Source: Trichostrongylus colubriformis (lineage: Eukaryota > Nematoda > Chromadorea > Rhabditida > Trichostrongylidae). Taken from it: a stretch of 64,000 bases of DNA. Numbering within the stretch: the stretch's first letter is position 1; every line of letters starts with the position of its first letter. The stretch spans positions 48,346,001 through 48,410,000 of the forward strand of contig OZ022256.1 in assembly GCA_963978905.1 (NCBI GenBank), written 5' to 3'. The notes below the pieces were generated by a model, which had not been told where the DNA came from, ran no database searches, and was given only the letters and a program-made list of their open reading frames with translations. The position numbers were made by a program, and so were the translations under genes. Below are positions 11,466 to 23,646 of this stretch, piece by piece.

Positions 11466-14400
11466 GTGACACTATACAGACCCTCAGAAGTTAGCAGGAA
11501 AGGTCGAGCCAAGTGCTGGCTGGGTGAGGCGTAATGGGGGATGTACAGAACGCACATCGACTTTGTCGATATCGATTGAATCGATCGATATTGATCGAAA
11601 GTATCGGCTTTGTGCAGAAGGCTGGAAACGGCTCATGTACCCGATCTAACGGAAGGTCGGCTCATCAGCGGGAAAGGTCGGGTCAAGTGTGGGTTGGGTG
11701 GGGAATGGTAGGAGATGCACTCATGAAAGTTGAAATTCTGCAACACACGCATCACCGATCGATATCGATTGAAAATATCGGTTTTTGTGCAGAAGGCTGG
11801 AAACGACTTATGGACCATACTATTGCTTAAGTGCCCTCATGAAAGTTGAAATTCTACATATAACATCATGCATCACCGATCGATATTGATTGAAAATATC
11901 GGTTTTTGTGCAGAAGGTTGGAAACGGTTTATGGACCATACTATTGATTAAGTGCCCTCATAGAGGTTGAAATTCTACAACATCATGCATCACCGATCAA
12001 TATGGATTGAAAATATCGGTTTTTGTGCAGAAGGCTGGAAACGGCTCATGGACCATACTACTGAGTGAGTGCCCTCATAGAAGTTAAAATTCTACAACAT
12101 CACGCATCACCGATCGATATTGATTGAAAATATCGGTTTTTGTGCAGAAGGCTGGAAACGGCTTATGGACCATACCACTGAGTGAGTGCCCTCATAGAGG
12201 TTGAAATTCTACAACATCATGCATCACCGATCAATATTGATTGAAAATATCGGTTTTTGTGCAGAAGGCTGGAAACGGCTTATGGACCATACTATTGATT
12301 AAGTTCCCTCATAATAATTGAAATTTTACAACAACATGTGTCACCGATCAATATTGATTGAAAATATCGGTTTTTGTGCGGAGGGCTGGAAACGGCTTAT
12401 GGACCATACTATTGATTAAGTGCCCTCATAAAAGTTGAAATTCTATAACATCATGCATCACCGATCGATATTGATTGAAAATATCGGTTTTTGTGCAAAA
12501 GGCTGGAAACGGCTCATGGACCATACTATTGATTGAGTTCCCTCATAATAATTGAAATTTTACAACAACATGTGTCACCGATCAATATTGATTGAAAATA
12601 TCGGTTTTTGTGCGGAGGGCTGGAAACGGCTTATGGACCATACTATTGATTAAGTGCCCTCATAAAAGTTGAAATTCTATAACATCATGCATCACCGATC
12701 GATATTGATTGAAAAGATCGGTTTTTGTGCAGAAGGTTGGAAACGGCTTATGGACCATACTATTGATTAAGTGCCCCCACAGAGGTTGAAGTTCTACAAC
12801 ATCATGCATCGCCGATCAGTATTGATTGAAAATATCGGTTTCTGTGCAGAAGGTTGGAAACGGCTTATGGACCATACTACTGAGTGAGTGCCCTCATAGA
12901 AGGTAAAATTCTACAACATCACGCATCACCGATCGATATTGAGTGAAAATATCGGTTTTTGTGCAGAAGGCTGGAAACGGCTTATGGACCATACTATTGA
13001 TTAAGTTCCCTCATAATAATTGAAATTTTACAACATCATGCATCACCGATCGATATTGATTGAAAATTTCGGTTTTTGTGCAGAAGGTTGGAAACGGCTT
13101 ATGGACCATACTACTGAGTGAGTGCCCTCATAGAAGTTAAAATTCTACAACATCACGCATCACCGATCGATATTGAGTGAAAATATCGGTTTTTGTGCAG
13201 AAGGCTGGGAACGGCTTATGGACCATACTATTGATTAAGTGCCCTTATAAAAGTTGAAATTCTACAACATCACGCATCACCGATCGATATTGATTGAAAA
13301 TATCGGTTTTTGTGCAGAAGGCTGGAAACGGCTTATGGACCATACCACTGAGTGAGTGCCCTCATAGAGGTTGAAATTCTACAACATCATGCGTCACCGA
13401 TCAATATTGATTGAAAATATCGGTTTTTGTGCAGAAGGCTGGAAACGGCTTATGGACCATACTATTGATTGAGTTCCCTCATAATAATTGAAATTTTACA
13501 ACAACATGTGTCACCGATCAATATTGATTGAAAATATCGGTTTTTGTGCGGAGGGCTGGAAACGGCTTATGGACCATACTATTGATTAAGTGCCCTCATA
13601 AAAGTTGAAATTCTATAACATCATGCATCACCGATCGATATTGATTGAAAAGATCGGTTTTTGTGCAGAAGGTTGGAAACGGCTTATGGACCATACTATT
13701 GATTAAGTGCCCCCACAGAGGTTGAAGTTCTACAACATCATGCATCGCCGATCAGTATTGATTGAAAATATCGGTTTCTGTGCAGAAGGTTGGAAACGGC
13801 TTATGGACCATACTACTGAGTGAGTGCCCTCATAGAAGGTAAAATTCTACAACATCACGCATCACCGATCGATATTGAGTGAAAATATCGGTTTTTGTGC
13901 AGAAGGCTGGAAACGGCTTATGGACCATACTATTGATTAAGTTCCCTCATAATAATTGAAATTTTACAACATCATGCATCACCGATCGATATTGATTGAA
14001 AATTTCGGTTTTTGTGCAGAAGGTTGGAAACGGCTTATGGACCATACTACTGAGTGAGTGCCCTCATAGAAGTTAAAATTCTACAACATCACGCATCACC
14101 GATCGATATTGAGTGAAAATATCGGTTTTTGTGCAGAAGGCTGGGAACGGCTTATGGACCATACTATTGATTAAGTGCCCTTATAAAAGTTGAAATTCTA
14201 CAACATCACGCATCACCGATCGATATTGATTGAAAATATCGGTTTTTGTGCAGAAGGCTGGAAACGGCTTATGGACCATACCACTGAGTGAGTGCCCTCA
14301 TAGAGGTTGAAATTCTACAACATCATGCATCACCGATCAATATTGATTGAAAATATCGGTTTTTGTGCAGAAGGCTGGAAACGGCTTATGGACCATACTA

Positions 14401-15775
14401 TTGATTAAGTTCCCTCATAATAATTGAAATTTTACAACAACATGTGTCACCGATCAATATTGATTGAAAATATCGGTTTTTGTGCGGAGGGCTGGAAACG
14501 GCTTATGGACCATACTATTGATTAAGTGCCCTCATAAAAGTTGAAATTCTATAACATCATGCATCACCGATCGATATTGATTGAAAATATCGGTTTTTGT
14601 GCAAAAGGCTGGAAACGGCTCATGGACCATACTATTGATTGAGTTCCCTCATAATAATTGAAATTTTACAACAACATGTGTCACCGATCAATATTGATTG
14701 AAAATATCGGTTTTTGTGCGGAGGGCTGGAAACGGCTTATGGACCATACTATTGATTAAGTGCCCTCATAAAAGTTGAAATTCTATAACATCATGCATCA
14801 CCGATCGATATTGATTGAAAATATCGGTTTTTGTGCAGAAGGTTGGAAACGGCTTATGGACCATACTATTGATTAAGTGCCCCCACAGAGGTTGAAGTTC
14901 TACAACATCATGCATCGCCGATCAGTATTGATTGAAAATATCGGTTTCTGTGCAGAAGGTTGGAAACGGCTTATGGACCATACTACTGAGTGAGTGCCCT
15001 CATAGAAGGTAAAATTCTACAACATCACGCATCACCGATCGATATTGAGTGAAAATATCGGTTTTTGTGCAGAAGGCTGGAAACGGCTTATGGACCATAC
15101 TATTGATTAAGTTCCCTCATAATAATTGAAATTTTACAACATCATGCATCACCGATCGATATTGATTGAAAATTTCGGTTTCTGTGCAGAAGGTTGGAAA
15201 CGGCTTATGGACCATACTACTGAGTGAGTGCCCTCATAGAAGTTAAAATTCTACAACATCACGCATCACCGATCGATATTGAGTGAAAATATCGGTTTTT
15301 GTGCAGAAGGCTGGGAACGGCTTATGGACCATACTATTGATTAAGTGCCCTTATAAAAGTTGAAATTCTACAACATCACGCATCACCGATCGATATTGAG
15401 TGAAAATATCGGTTTTTGTGCAGAAGGCTGGGAACGGCTTATGGACCATACTACTGATTAAGTGCCCTTATAAAAGTTGAAATTCTGCAACAACATGCGT
15501 CACCGATCGATATTGAGTGAAAATATCGGTTTTTGTGCAGAAGGCTGGGAACGGCTTATGGACCATACTATTGATTAAGTGCCCTTATAAAAGTTGAAAT
15601 TCTGCAACAACATGCGTCACCGATCGATATTGAGTGAAAATATCGGTTTTTGTGCAGAAGGCTGGGAACGGCTTATGGACCATACTATTGATTAAGTGCC
15701 CTTATAAAAGTTGAAATTCTGCAACAACATGCGTCACCGATCAATATTGATTGAAAATATCGGTTATTGTGTAGA
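11466..15775. repeat. 117-bp satellite array with higher-order organisation
   Basis: From about 11753 to 15775 roughly 35 monomers follow one another. I located their CACCGATC (or CGCCGATC) landmarks at 11753, 11873, 11991, 12108, 12225, 12342, 12459, 12576 and so on to 15735. Spacing settles at exactly 117 bp after the first few units. Each unit carries an interrupted palindrome around CCGATCGATATTGATT / AAAATATCGG, then GTGCAGAAGGCTGGAAACGG. Variant monomers recur in blocks: the CGCCGATCAGT variant is at 12810, 13746 and 14916, spaced 936 (8 units) and 1,170 (10 units). Left units (11466-11750) are degenerate. Homogenised centre and decayed edges are typical of unequal exchange. No protein is encoded. 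Confidence 0.9.
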
Positions 15776-16175
15776 AGGTGTCCTTACTGCACACCACTTT
15801 ACTGGATCATGTCACACTCCGCACACTGTGGACACTGTTGACGGGCCTGCATTAAAATGTTCGGTGTTTAGATGAAAATGTCTATAGTTCGTTCGGAAAG
15901 AGCCCAGGTGTCGGGATATCATACCTCATATATAAAACAGGAGTTTGGTGAGTCTGTATATCTGTGTGTCCACCCTTTGGTTTAACTACCCAAGTTTGAG
16001 GTGTAGAGGGCGTGGCCTACGGGCTTGGGTGAGAGTGAGAGTGTGTGACGGGATGAGAGAGTTCGATACACGCGCTGACTTTGCATGCTTCCATGTGTGA
16101 CGCGCAGTAGTGTGCTCCAGCTGGCATACCAAATTGAATGAGAGTTTTAGCGCATCGGCGATTTGGCGTGCCACG
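15776..16175 (+). repeat. spacer between the two satellites, with right copy of flanking direct repeat (15923-16012)
   Basis: Positions 15776-15922 (GTGTCCTTACTGCACACC onward) match 21620-21750. Positions 15923-16012 repeat the block at 11348-11465 (AAACAGGAGTTTGGT ... ACTACCCAAGTTTGAGG). Positions 16013-16075 match part of the foldback at 10475-10540. The spacer is therefore a mosaic of dispersed repeats. Confidence 0.6.
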
Positions 16176-19100
16176 TCACTCTAGCAACCGCAGTCAGTTG
16201 AACGCGGCGCGTGCCAACGTGCGGTTGTTTTCTTTTTCTGCTATTTCCTTTTCGTAATTTTCCATATCTTATCGAAAGCCGTTATCTGTTATGGCAAATA
16301 TCCAAAATCGCGGATGCGCCAATACTTTCACCTTCCGATTAATACGTATCTTATCCTTTACGCAAACGCGCCAATTCTCTCGAATCGCGGATGCGCCGAT
16401 CCGCCAATTGTCTCAAATCGCAGATGCGCAAATGAGCTCATTTTCTCGATCGATACGAGTATTTAACTTTACGCCAATGCGCCAAAACTCTCATTTAGTT
16501 GGGTATGGCATACCAAATTGAATGAGAGTTTTAGCGCATCGGCGCATCCGCGATTTGGAATTTTTGGCATGCCACGTCACTCTAGCAACCGCGGTCAGTT
16601 GAACGCGGCGCGTGTCAACGTGCGGTTGGTTTCTTTTTCTCCTATTTCTTTTTCGTAATTTTCCATATCTTATCGAAAGCCGATATCTGTTATGGCAAAT
16701 ATCCAAAATCGCGGATGCGCCAATACTTTCACCTTCCGATTAATACGTATCTTATCCTTTACGCAAACGCGCCAATTCTCTCTAATCGCAGATGCGCAAA
16801 TGTGCTCATTTTCTCGATCGATACGTATATTTAACTTTACGCCAATGCGCCAAAACTCTCATTTAGTTGGGTATGGCATAACAAATTGAATAAGAGCTTT
16901 AGCGCATCGGCGCATCCGCGATTTGGAATTTTTGGCATGCCACGTCGCTCTAGCAACCGCGGTCAGTTGAACGCGGCGCTTGCCAACGTGCGGTTGATTT
17001 CTTTTTCTCCTATTTCTTTTTCGTAATTTTCCATATCTTATCGAAAGTCGATATCGAAAGCCGCACGTTGGCACACACCGCGTTCAACTGATCGCGGTTA
17101 CAAGAGTGACGTGGCACGCCAAAATTCCCAAATCACTGATGCGCAAATGTGCTCATTTTCTCGATCGATACGTATATTTAACTTTACGCCATGCGCCAAA
17201 ACTCTCATTCAGTTGGGTATGGCATACCAAACTGAATGAGAGTTTTAGCGCATCGGCGCATCCGCGATTTGGAATTTTTGGCATGCCACGTCACTCTAGC
17301 AACCGCGGTCAGTTGAACGCGGCGCGTGTCAACGTGCGGTTGGTTTCTTTTTCTTCGCTTCCCATTTCGTGATTTTCCATATCTTATCGAAAGCCTATAT
17401 CGAAAGCCGCACGTTGGCACACACCGCGTTCAACTGATCGCGGTTACAAGAGTGACGTGGCACGCCAAAATTCCCAAATCATTGATGCGCAAATGTGCTC
17501 ATTTTCTCGATCGATACGTATATTTAACTTTACGCCAATGCGCCAAAACTCTCATTTAGTTGGGTATGGCATAACAAATTGAATAAGAGCTTTAGCGCAT
17601 CGGCGCATCCGCGATTTGGAATTTTTGGCATGCCACGTCGCTCTAGCAACCGCGGTCAGTTGAACGCGGCGCTTGCCAACGTGCGGTTGATTTCTTTTTC
17701 TCCTATTTCTTTTTCGTAATTTTCCATATCTTATCGAAAGTCGATATCGAAAGCCGCACGTTGGCACACACCGCGTTCAACTGATCGCGGTTACAAGAGT
17801 GACGTGGCACGCCAAAATTCCCAAATCACTGATGCGCAAATGTGCTCATTTTCTCGATCGATACGTATATTTAACTTTACGCCAATGCGCCAAAACTCTC
17901 ATTCAGTTGGGTATGGCATATCAAACTGAATGAGAGTTTTGGCGCATCGGCGCATCCGCGATTTGGAATTTTTGGCATGCCACGTCACTCTAGCAACCGC
18001 GGTCAGTTGAACGCGGCGCGTGTCAACGTGCGGTTGGTTTCTTTTTCTTCGCTTCCCATTTCGTGATTTTCCATATCTTATCGAAAGCCTATATCGAAAG
18101 CCGCACGTTGGCACACACCGCGTTCAACTGATCGCGGTTACAAGAGTGACGTGGCACGCCAAAATTCCCAAATCATTGATGCGCAAATGTGCTCATTTTC
18201 TCGATCGATACGTATATTTAACTTTACGCCAATGCGCCAAAACTCTCATTTAGTTGGGTATGGCATAACAAATTGAATAAGAGCTTTAGCGCATCGGCGC
18301 ATCCGCGATTTGGAATTTTTGGCATGCCACGTCGCTCTAGCAACCGCGGTTAGTTGAACGCGGCGCTTGCCAACGTGCGGTTGATTTCTTTTTCTCCTAT
18401 TTCTTTTTCGTAATTTTCCATATCTTATCGAAAGTCGATATCGAAAGCCGCACGTTGGCACACACCGCGTTCAACTGATCGCGGTTACAAGAGTGACGTG
18501 GCACGCCAAAATTCCCAAATCACTGATGCGCAAATGTGCTCGTTTTCTCGATCGATACGTATATTTAACTTTACGCCAATGCGCCAAAACTCTCATTCAG
18601 TTGGGTATGGCATATCAAACTGAATGAGAGTTTTAGCGCATCGGCGCATCCGCGATTTGGAATTTTTGGCATGCCACGTCACTCTAGCAACCGCGGTCAG
18701 TTGAACGCGGCGCTTGCCAACGTGCGGTTGATTTACTTTTCTCCTCTTTCCATTTCGTGATTTTCCATATCTTATCGAAAGCCGATATCTGTTATGGCAA
18801 ATATCCAAAATCGCGGATGCGCCAATACTTTCACCTTCCGATTAATACGTATCTTATCCTTTACGCAAACGCGCCAATTCTCTCTAATCGCAGATGCGCA
18901 AATGTGCTCATTTTCTCGATCGATACGTATATTTAACTTTACGCCAATGCGCCAAAACTCTCATTTAGTTGGGTATGGCATAACAAATTGAATAAGAGCT
19001 TTAGCGCATCGGCGCATCCGCGATTTGGAATTTTTGGCATGCCACGTCGCTCTAGCAACCGCGGTCAGTTGAACGCGGCGCTTGCCAACGTGCGGTTGAT

Positions 19101-20330
19101 TTCTTTTTCTCCTATTTCTTTTTCGTAATTTTCCATATCTTATCGAAAGTCGATATCGAAAGCCGCACGTTGGCACACACCGCGTTCAACTGATCGCGGT
19201 TACAAGAGTGACGTGGCACGCCAAAATGATATAGACTATTGCACGCACCGTTGGCCGGCCGTGATTGCGTACCGGCTTGAGGACAGCTGGCTTTTTTTCG
19301 GCAACACGCTTCCTGCCGCGAGGTCAGACACCAGACAGGCCAGAGTACGCGATGCCAAAGCTCCTTCCCTGAAAAGGCTCAGGCAAATCCGAGAGACCCA
19401 GACGGCGAAGGACGACATAGAGGCAGGGTTACGCAATCACGGCCGGCCAACGGTGCGTGCAATAGTCGATATCCGCCAAAATTCCCAAATCACTGATGCG
19501 CAAATGTGCTCATTTTCTCGACCGATACGTATATTTAACTTTACGCCAATGCGCCAAAACTCTCATTTAGTTGGGTATGGCATACCAAACTGAATGAGAG
19601 TTTTAGCGCATCGGCGCATCCGCGATTTGGAATTTTTGGCATGCCACGTCACTCTGGCAACCGCGGTCAGTTGAACGCGGCGCGTGTCAACGTGCGGTTG
19701 CTTTCTTTTTCTTCGCTTTCCATTTTGTGATTTTCCATATCTTATCGAAAGCCGATATCTGTTATGGGAAATATCCAAAATCGCGGATGCGCCAATACTT
19801 TCACCTTCCGATTAATACGTATCTTATCCTTTACGCAAACGCGCCAATTCTCTCTAATCGCAGATGCGCAAATGTGCTCATTTTCTCGATCGATACGTAT
19901 ATTTAACTTTACGCCAATGCGCCAAAATTCTCATTTAGTTGGGTATGGCATAACAAATTGAATAAGAGCTTTAGCGCATCGGCGCATCCGCGATTTGGAA
20001 TTTTTGGCATGCCACGTCACTCTAGCAACCGCGGTCAGTTGAACGCGGCGCGTGTCAACGTGCCTTTGATTTCTTTTTCTCCTATTTCCTTTTCGTAATT
20101 TTGCATATCTTATCGAAAGCCGATATCGAAAGCCGCACGTTGGCACGCACCGCGTTCAACTGATCGCGGTTACAAGAGTGACGTGGCGCGCCTAAATTCC
20201 CAAATCGCGAATGCGCCGATCCGCCAATTCTCACAAATCGCGGATGCGCAGATGCGCTCATTTTCTCGATCGATGCGTATATTTAACTTTACGGTGATGC
20301 GCCAAAACTCTTATTCGATTTGATATGTAC
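16176..20330. repeat. 347-bp satellite array (694-bp dimers) derived from inverted MITE units
   Basis: A block beginning GCATGCCACGTCACTCTAGC recurs with spacings of 368, 346, 347, 347, 347, 347, 368, 602 and 368 bp. The 602 is explained by an insertion at 19228-19473. Two monomer variants alternate, so the true repeat over 17205-18600 is a dimer of 694 bp. Each boundary carries a palindrome in which TCTCATTTAGTTGGGTATGG meets its inverted partner CATACCAAATTGAATGAGAG. This looks like two terminal inverted repeats joined head to head. The same terminal sequence ends the dispersed MITE at 45734-46399. The many 65- to 77-residue open frames at fixed spacing merely reflect the repeat and are not genes. 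Confidence 0.85.
19228..19473. mobile_element. Mutator-like MITE inserted in the satellite, 246 bp, 9-bp target duplication
   Basis: The insert begins GATATAGACTATTGCACGCA and ends with the near complement TGCGTGCAATAGTCGATATC. Inverted arms run about 45 bp, through GTTGGCCGGCCGTGATTGCG. The nonamer CGCCAAAAT stands immediately before it (19219-19227) and again immediately after it (19474-19482). Uninterrupted satellite monomers have a single copy (CACGCCAAAATTCCC). Nine-base target duplications with long inverted ends suit Mutator-like elements. The interior shares 'cctgaaaaggctcaggcaaatc' in a slightly diverged form with the element at 45265-45474. Confidence 0.8.
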
Positions 20331-20387
20331 ACAGCATTAGAAACTCTTTTCATTGTAATTCCGCTCTGAACCACTTATTTGAAGCCG

Positions 20388-20880
20388 ACGATGTCTGCTC
20401 CTGACATGTGACGCCCAAGTGATGAACGGTTTTGCCCCACCGAGGTTCGTGGCTGTCCAGTACTGTTAGTTCCATCTACATTACGAACGAGTGTCGCCCA
20501 TTCCGCGTAATCAGGAGGTTGGAGCTCCTCAATTCCAACTTATTATTATTTACTTTTGCAGAATACAGCTCTAAAATGCTTTTCAGTTCGTACATTTCTG
20601 CGAGTCCCCAGCCACATGATCTCTGCCACCTACCGCCATATAGACGTGATCAACTGATATGTGGGGCTCTCTGTTGATCTTACCCATGCGCGACCCGTAT
20701 TCGGAAGACCTCCTCGATGCCGACGATGCCTGCTCCTGACATGTGATGTGCCCAAGTGAAGAACGGTTTTGCCCCACCGAGGTTCGTGGCTGTCCAGAAC
20801 TGTTAGTTCCATCTACATTACGAACGAGTGTCGTCCATTCCGCGTAAACAGCAGGTTAAAGCTCCTCAATTCCTACTTTT
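20388..20880 (+). repeat. pair of about 155-bp direct repeats
   Basis: The block 20388-20540 (from GACGATGTCTGCTCCTGAC to GCTCCTCAATTCC) is repeated at 20720-20872 with about ten differences. About 180 bp of unrelated sequence lies between. The second copy continues into AACCTATAAATAAACGAGGAGTTTGG, which is part of the array-flanking repeat family. No coding evidence. Confidence 0.65.
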
Positions 20881-20892
20881 GCAGAAGCATAA

Positions 20893-22770
20893 CCTATAAA
20901 TAAACGAGGAGTTTGGTGTGTGTACTATTGTCTGTCCGTTCGATTCTCCGTTTTACCAGTAAGACAAGTGGGGAGGTCAGGTCAAGTTCGGGTTGGGTGG
21001 GCATGGCCAAGATGATCAGAGCGGACATGGGCAAGCCTGACTCCGCCCGCAGTAGGCGGGGCGTTCGCTGCATTGTCTTCAGATCAACGCTAAAATTCTT
21101 TCATCTCAAACTTCCACGGGCAGCGGGAAAAGGTGAACCAAGATGAGATCGGAGTATATGTAGCAGTTAAGGGAAGCCCACCTTCAACGGGCGGAGCGTG
21201 CTGCAAGCGGCCGGTGCTTACTGCAACTGTTCATAACTCAGCTCCAGAGCAGTCTAGAGACTGAGGAAAAATCGCTGGAGATCAGCGAGATCTGAGCTGT
21301 TTCCAGTATATTTGAAGTGAGGGAAGACCCACCCACAGTGGGCGGTGCAAGCAACCGAAATCGTGTTCACTCATGAAACATCATATTCTTCTCTAGAGCG
21401 GTCCAGGGACGGGGTGAAAACCAAAATGTGTAACAGCCGAAGTGGCAAAAATAATGCCAAATGATCACGTTAGGCGGAGCCTTCGCTACGATGTTGATTG
21501 AAAATATCAGTGTTTGTGCCGAAGGCTGGAAACGGCTTATGGACAGTTGAAATCCTATAACATCATGCACCACCGATTGATATTGATCGGACATATCGGT
21601 TTTTGTGCAGAAGGTGTCTTTACTGCACACTACTTTACCAGACTATGTCAGACTCCGCTCACTGTGGACACTATGGACGAGGCCTGCGTTAAAATGTTCC
21701 GTGTTCAGATGCAAAATTCTATAATTCTTTCCAAGGAGCCCATGAGTCGGGATAACATAACCTATATACAAACCAGTAGTTGTTGTGTCTGTTAAGTTGT
21801 CTGTCTGTCCCAAGCGAAATTCTATACTGCCTGAAAAACAAGCGGGGGAAGTCAGGTCATGTTAGGGTTGGATAGGTTTTGCTAAGAGATGAACGGGTAG
21901 CACATGGACCATGTCAGACTCCATCCCCTGTGGGAGGGGCGTGCGTTACAATGTTCGGTGTCCAAATGCAAAATTCTATAATTCGTTCCAAGAGAGCCCA
22001 GGAGTCGGGATGAGGTGGGCCAAAATGAGTCAAGGGAGTTTGTGACTGCTGAAGAGACCTACCGGCCCCTTCGCTGTAATTCGTTCCAAAAGAGCCAGGA
22101 GTAGCGATAAGGTAGGCCAAAATGAGTGAAGGGTGTATGTAGTAGATGAAGAATACACGCCTTCAGTAGGCGGAGCACGCTCCACGTAAGTAGTGCTTAA
22201 CGAGCGTTTATAATTTGTCTCAGGTGCAGCCCAGAAACTGCGAAAAAAATCGATGGAGATTAGTGCTGTCTAGGCGGTGCTGCACATTATTGAGGTAGGT
22301 GGAGGCCCGCCTACAATGGGCGGAACGTGCAATCACCAATATCGTGCTCACTCATAAGAAATATAACACCGCCCGGAGCGGTCTAAAGTGCCGTAGAGAG
22401 CGGGAGTAATTCGATGCTGCTAGAGTGACAAAAATAATGTCAACTGATCACGGTAGAGGGGCCGTCATCAGGATATTGGCTGAAAGTATCGGTTTTTGCG
22501 AAAGGCTGCAAACGTCTTATGGACCATAGACTCAGTGAGTACCGTCATGAAAGATGAAATCCTGGAAAATCATCAGCAAGCCACACCAATAGGTGAAGCT
22601 GTTGCAGAACTTCAATGAAGTCCTATTGGTCGACATCGATCGAAATCATAGATCTCTATGCAAAGAGCTGAACAGGTAATGGGATCTCATTGAATGATTA
22701 CAGTCGCAGAGGTTGAAAAACTGCAGCATCATGTGCTATAGGTCGTAATTGTCGGTTTTCTTACAGAGGG
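20893..22770 (+). repeat. decayed copies of the array-flanking repeat and of 117-bp monomers
   Basis: Isolated monomer-like pieces (GAAAATATCAGTGTTTGTGC at about 21500; ATTGATCGGACATATCGG near 21582; GAAAGTATCGGTTTTTGCG near 22482; a further weak unit near 22700) are interspersed with two or three related unique-looking blocks. The blocks share 'ctataattcgttccaa.agagcccaggagtcggga' near 21720, 21978 and 22078. Similar words occur at 15880-15920. This appears to be an eroded remnant of the element that carries the satellite. Confidence 0.5.
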
Positions 22771-22970
22771 CCGGGCAATGAGATGGGCCACACCAGTGGA
22801 TGGACATAATTGCAGAAGCTTACATTCTGTAGAGCTTATTGCATGTAGATCGATACCTATTGCTATAATGGACCTTTGTAAAGATGGCTGTAAATGGACT
22901 ACCCCTCAGCACAAATGTAAAATCTATGCATTGATTTCCGCCAAACCACATTGCTGTGCAATTTCTTTTA

Positions 22971-23116
22971 CATCATTTCGCCCACAGCCCGCTTCGCACC
23001 GGTGTCCCGTAACACGATGTAGATCGCGAAGCTCACCTGTTTACATCATTTCGCCCACAGCCCGCTTCGCACCGGTGCCCCGTAACGCGATGTAGATCGC
23101 GAAGCTCACCTGGTAT
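22971..23116 (+). repeat. 73-bp tandem duplication
   Basis: CATCATTTCGCCCACAGCCC starts at 22971 and again at 23044. The two units differ at only a few bases and share CGATGTAGATCGCGAAGC. The unit is GC-rich compared with its surroundings. The remaining interval to 23646 is AT-rich, shows nothing I can name, and probably contains the 3' flank of iars-1. Confidence 0.75.
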
Positions 23117-23646
23117 ATATATATGCTGACAGTGCAATCTAGTAAACATTTAATTACTATTATTATTACCACTCACAGGAACAAAAGAACTTCCATAAAA
23201 CAACAAGATTCACCCAAAAATATATAACTCAACAAGGTCATAATTCTTGATAAAACTAGTTAACAAAAAATCTACGCAAACACAACAAAAACAAACAAGG
23301 ATGACTTTAGCAACAAGGACATCTATAAAATTTTTGACCATCTATGAAGAAACCGTGTGAATCATTGAAACCATGAGTGCTTGAAAAAAGTCTGAGCGAA
23401 AGGGATAGTCAAAGCAAAAGGAACTAGATGACATGAATAGATTTTCATCAAGTGAATTACGTTTGGATTGTTACTGATTGACCACCCAACTGTTCCACGG
23501 GTGTCGTCGGATGGAAGCGTGACCCGTCGTCAAGAATGAGCCACACTTTCCCTTTCCATAAATCCAACGCCGAGCGGATCTACAGAGATCATGATGATAT
23601 GTCTTTTCTATAAAATTAGAAAAATCCTAGAAAAACTAAGTTCTAA

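Noticed and set aside
11753..15775. Regularly spaced palindromic repeats, superficially CRISPR-like
   Set aside because: There are no unique spacers. The full 117 bp is conserved from unit to unit, the host is a eukaryote, and no cas genes are present. It is a satellite.
16491..20146. Ten similar open frames of about 71 codons in the second satellite
   Set aside because: Their spacing equals the repeat period, equivalent frames are open on the other strand, and there is no codon-level constraint. They are artefacts of the repeat.
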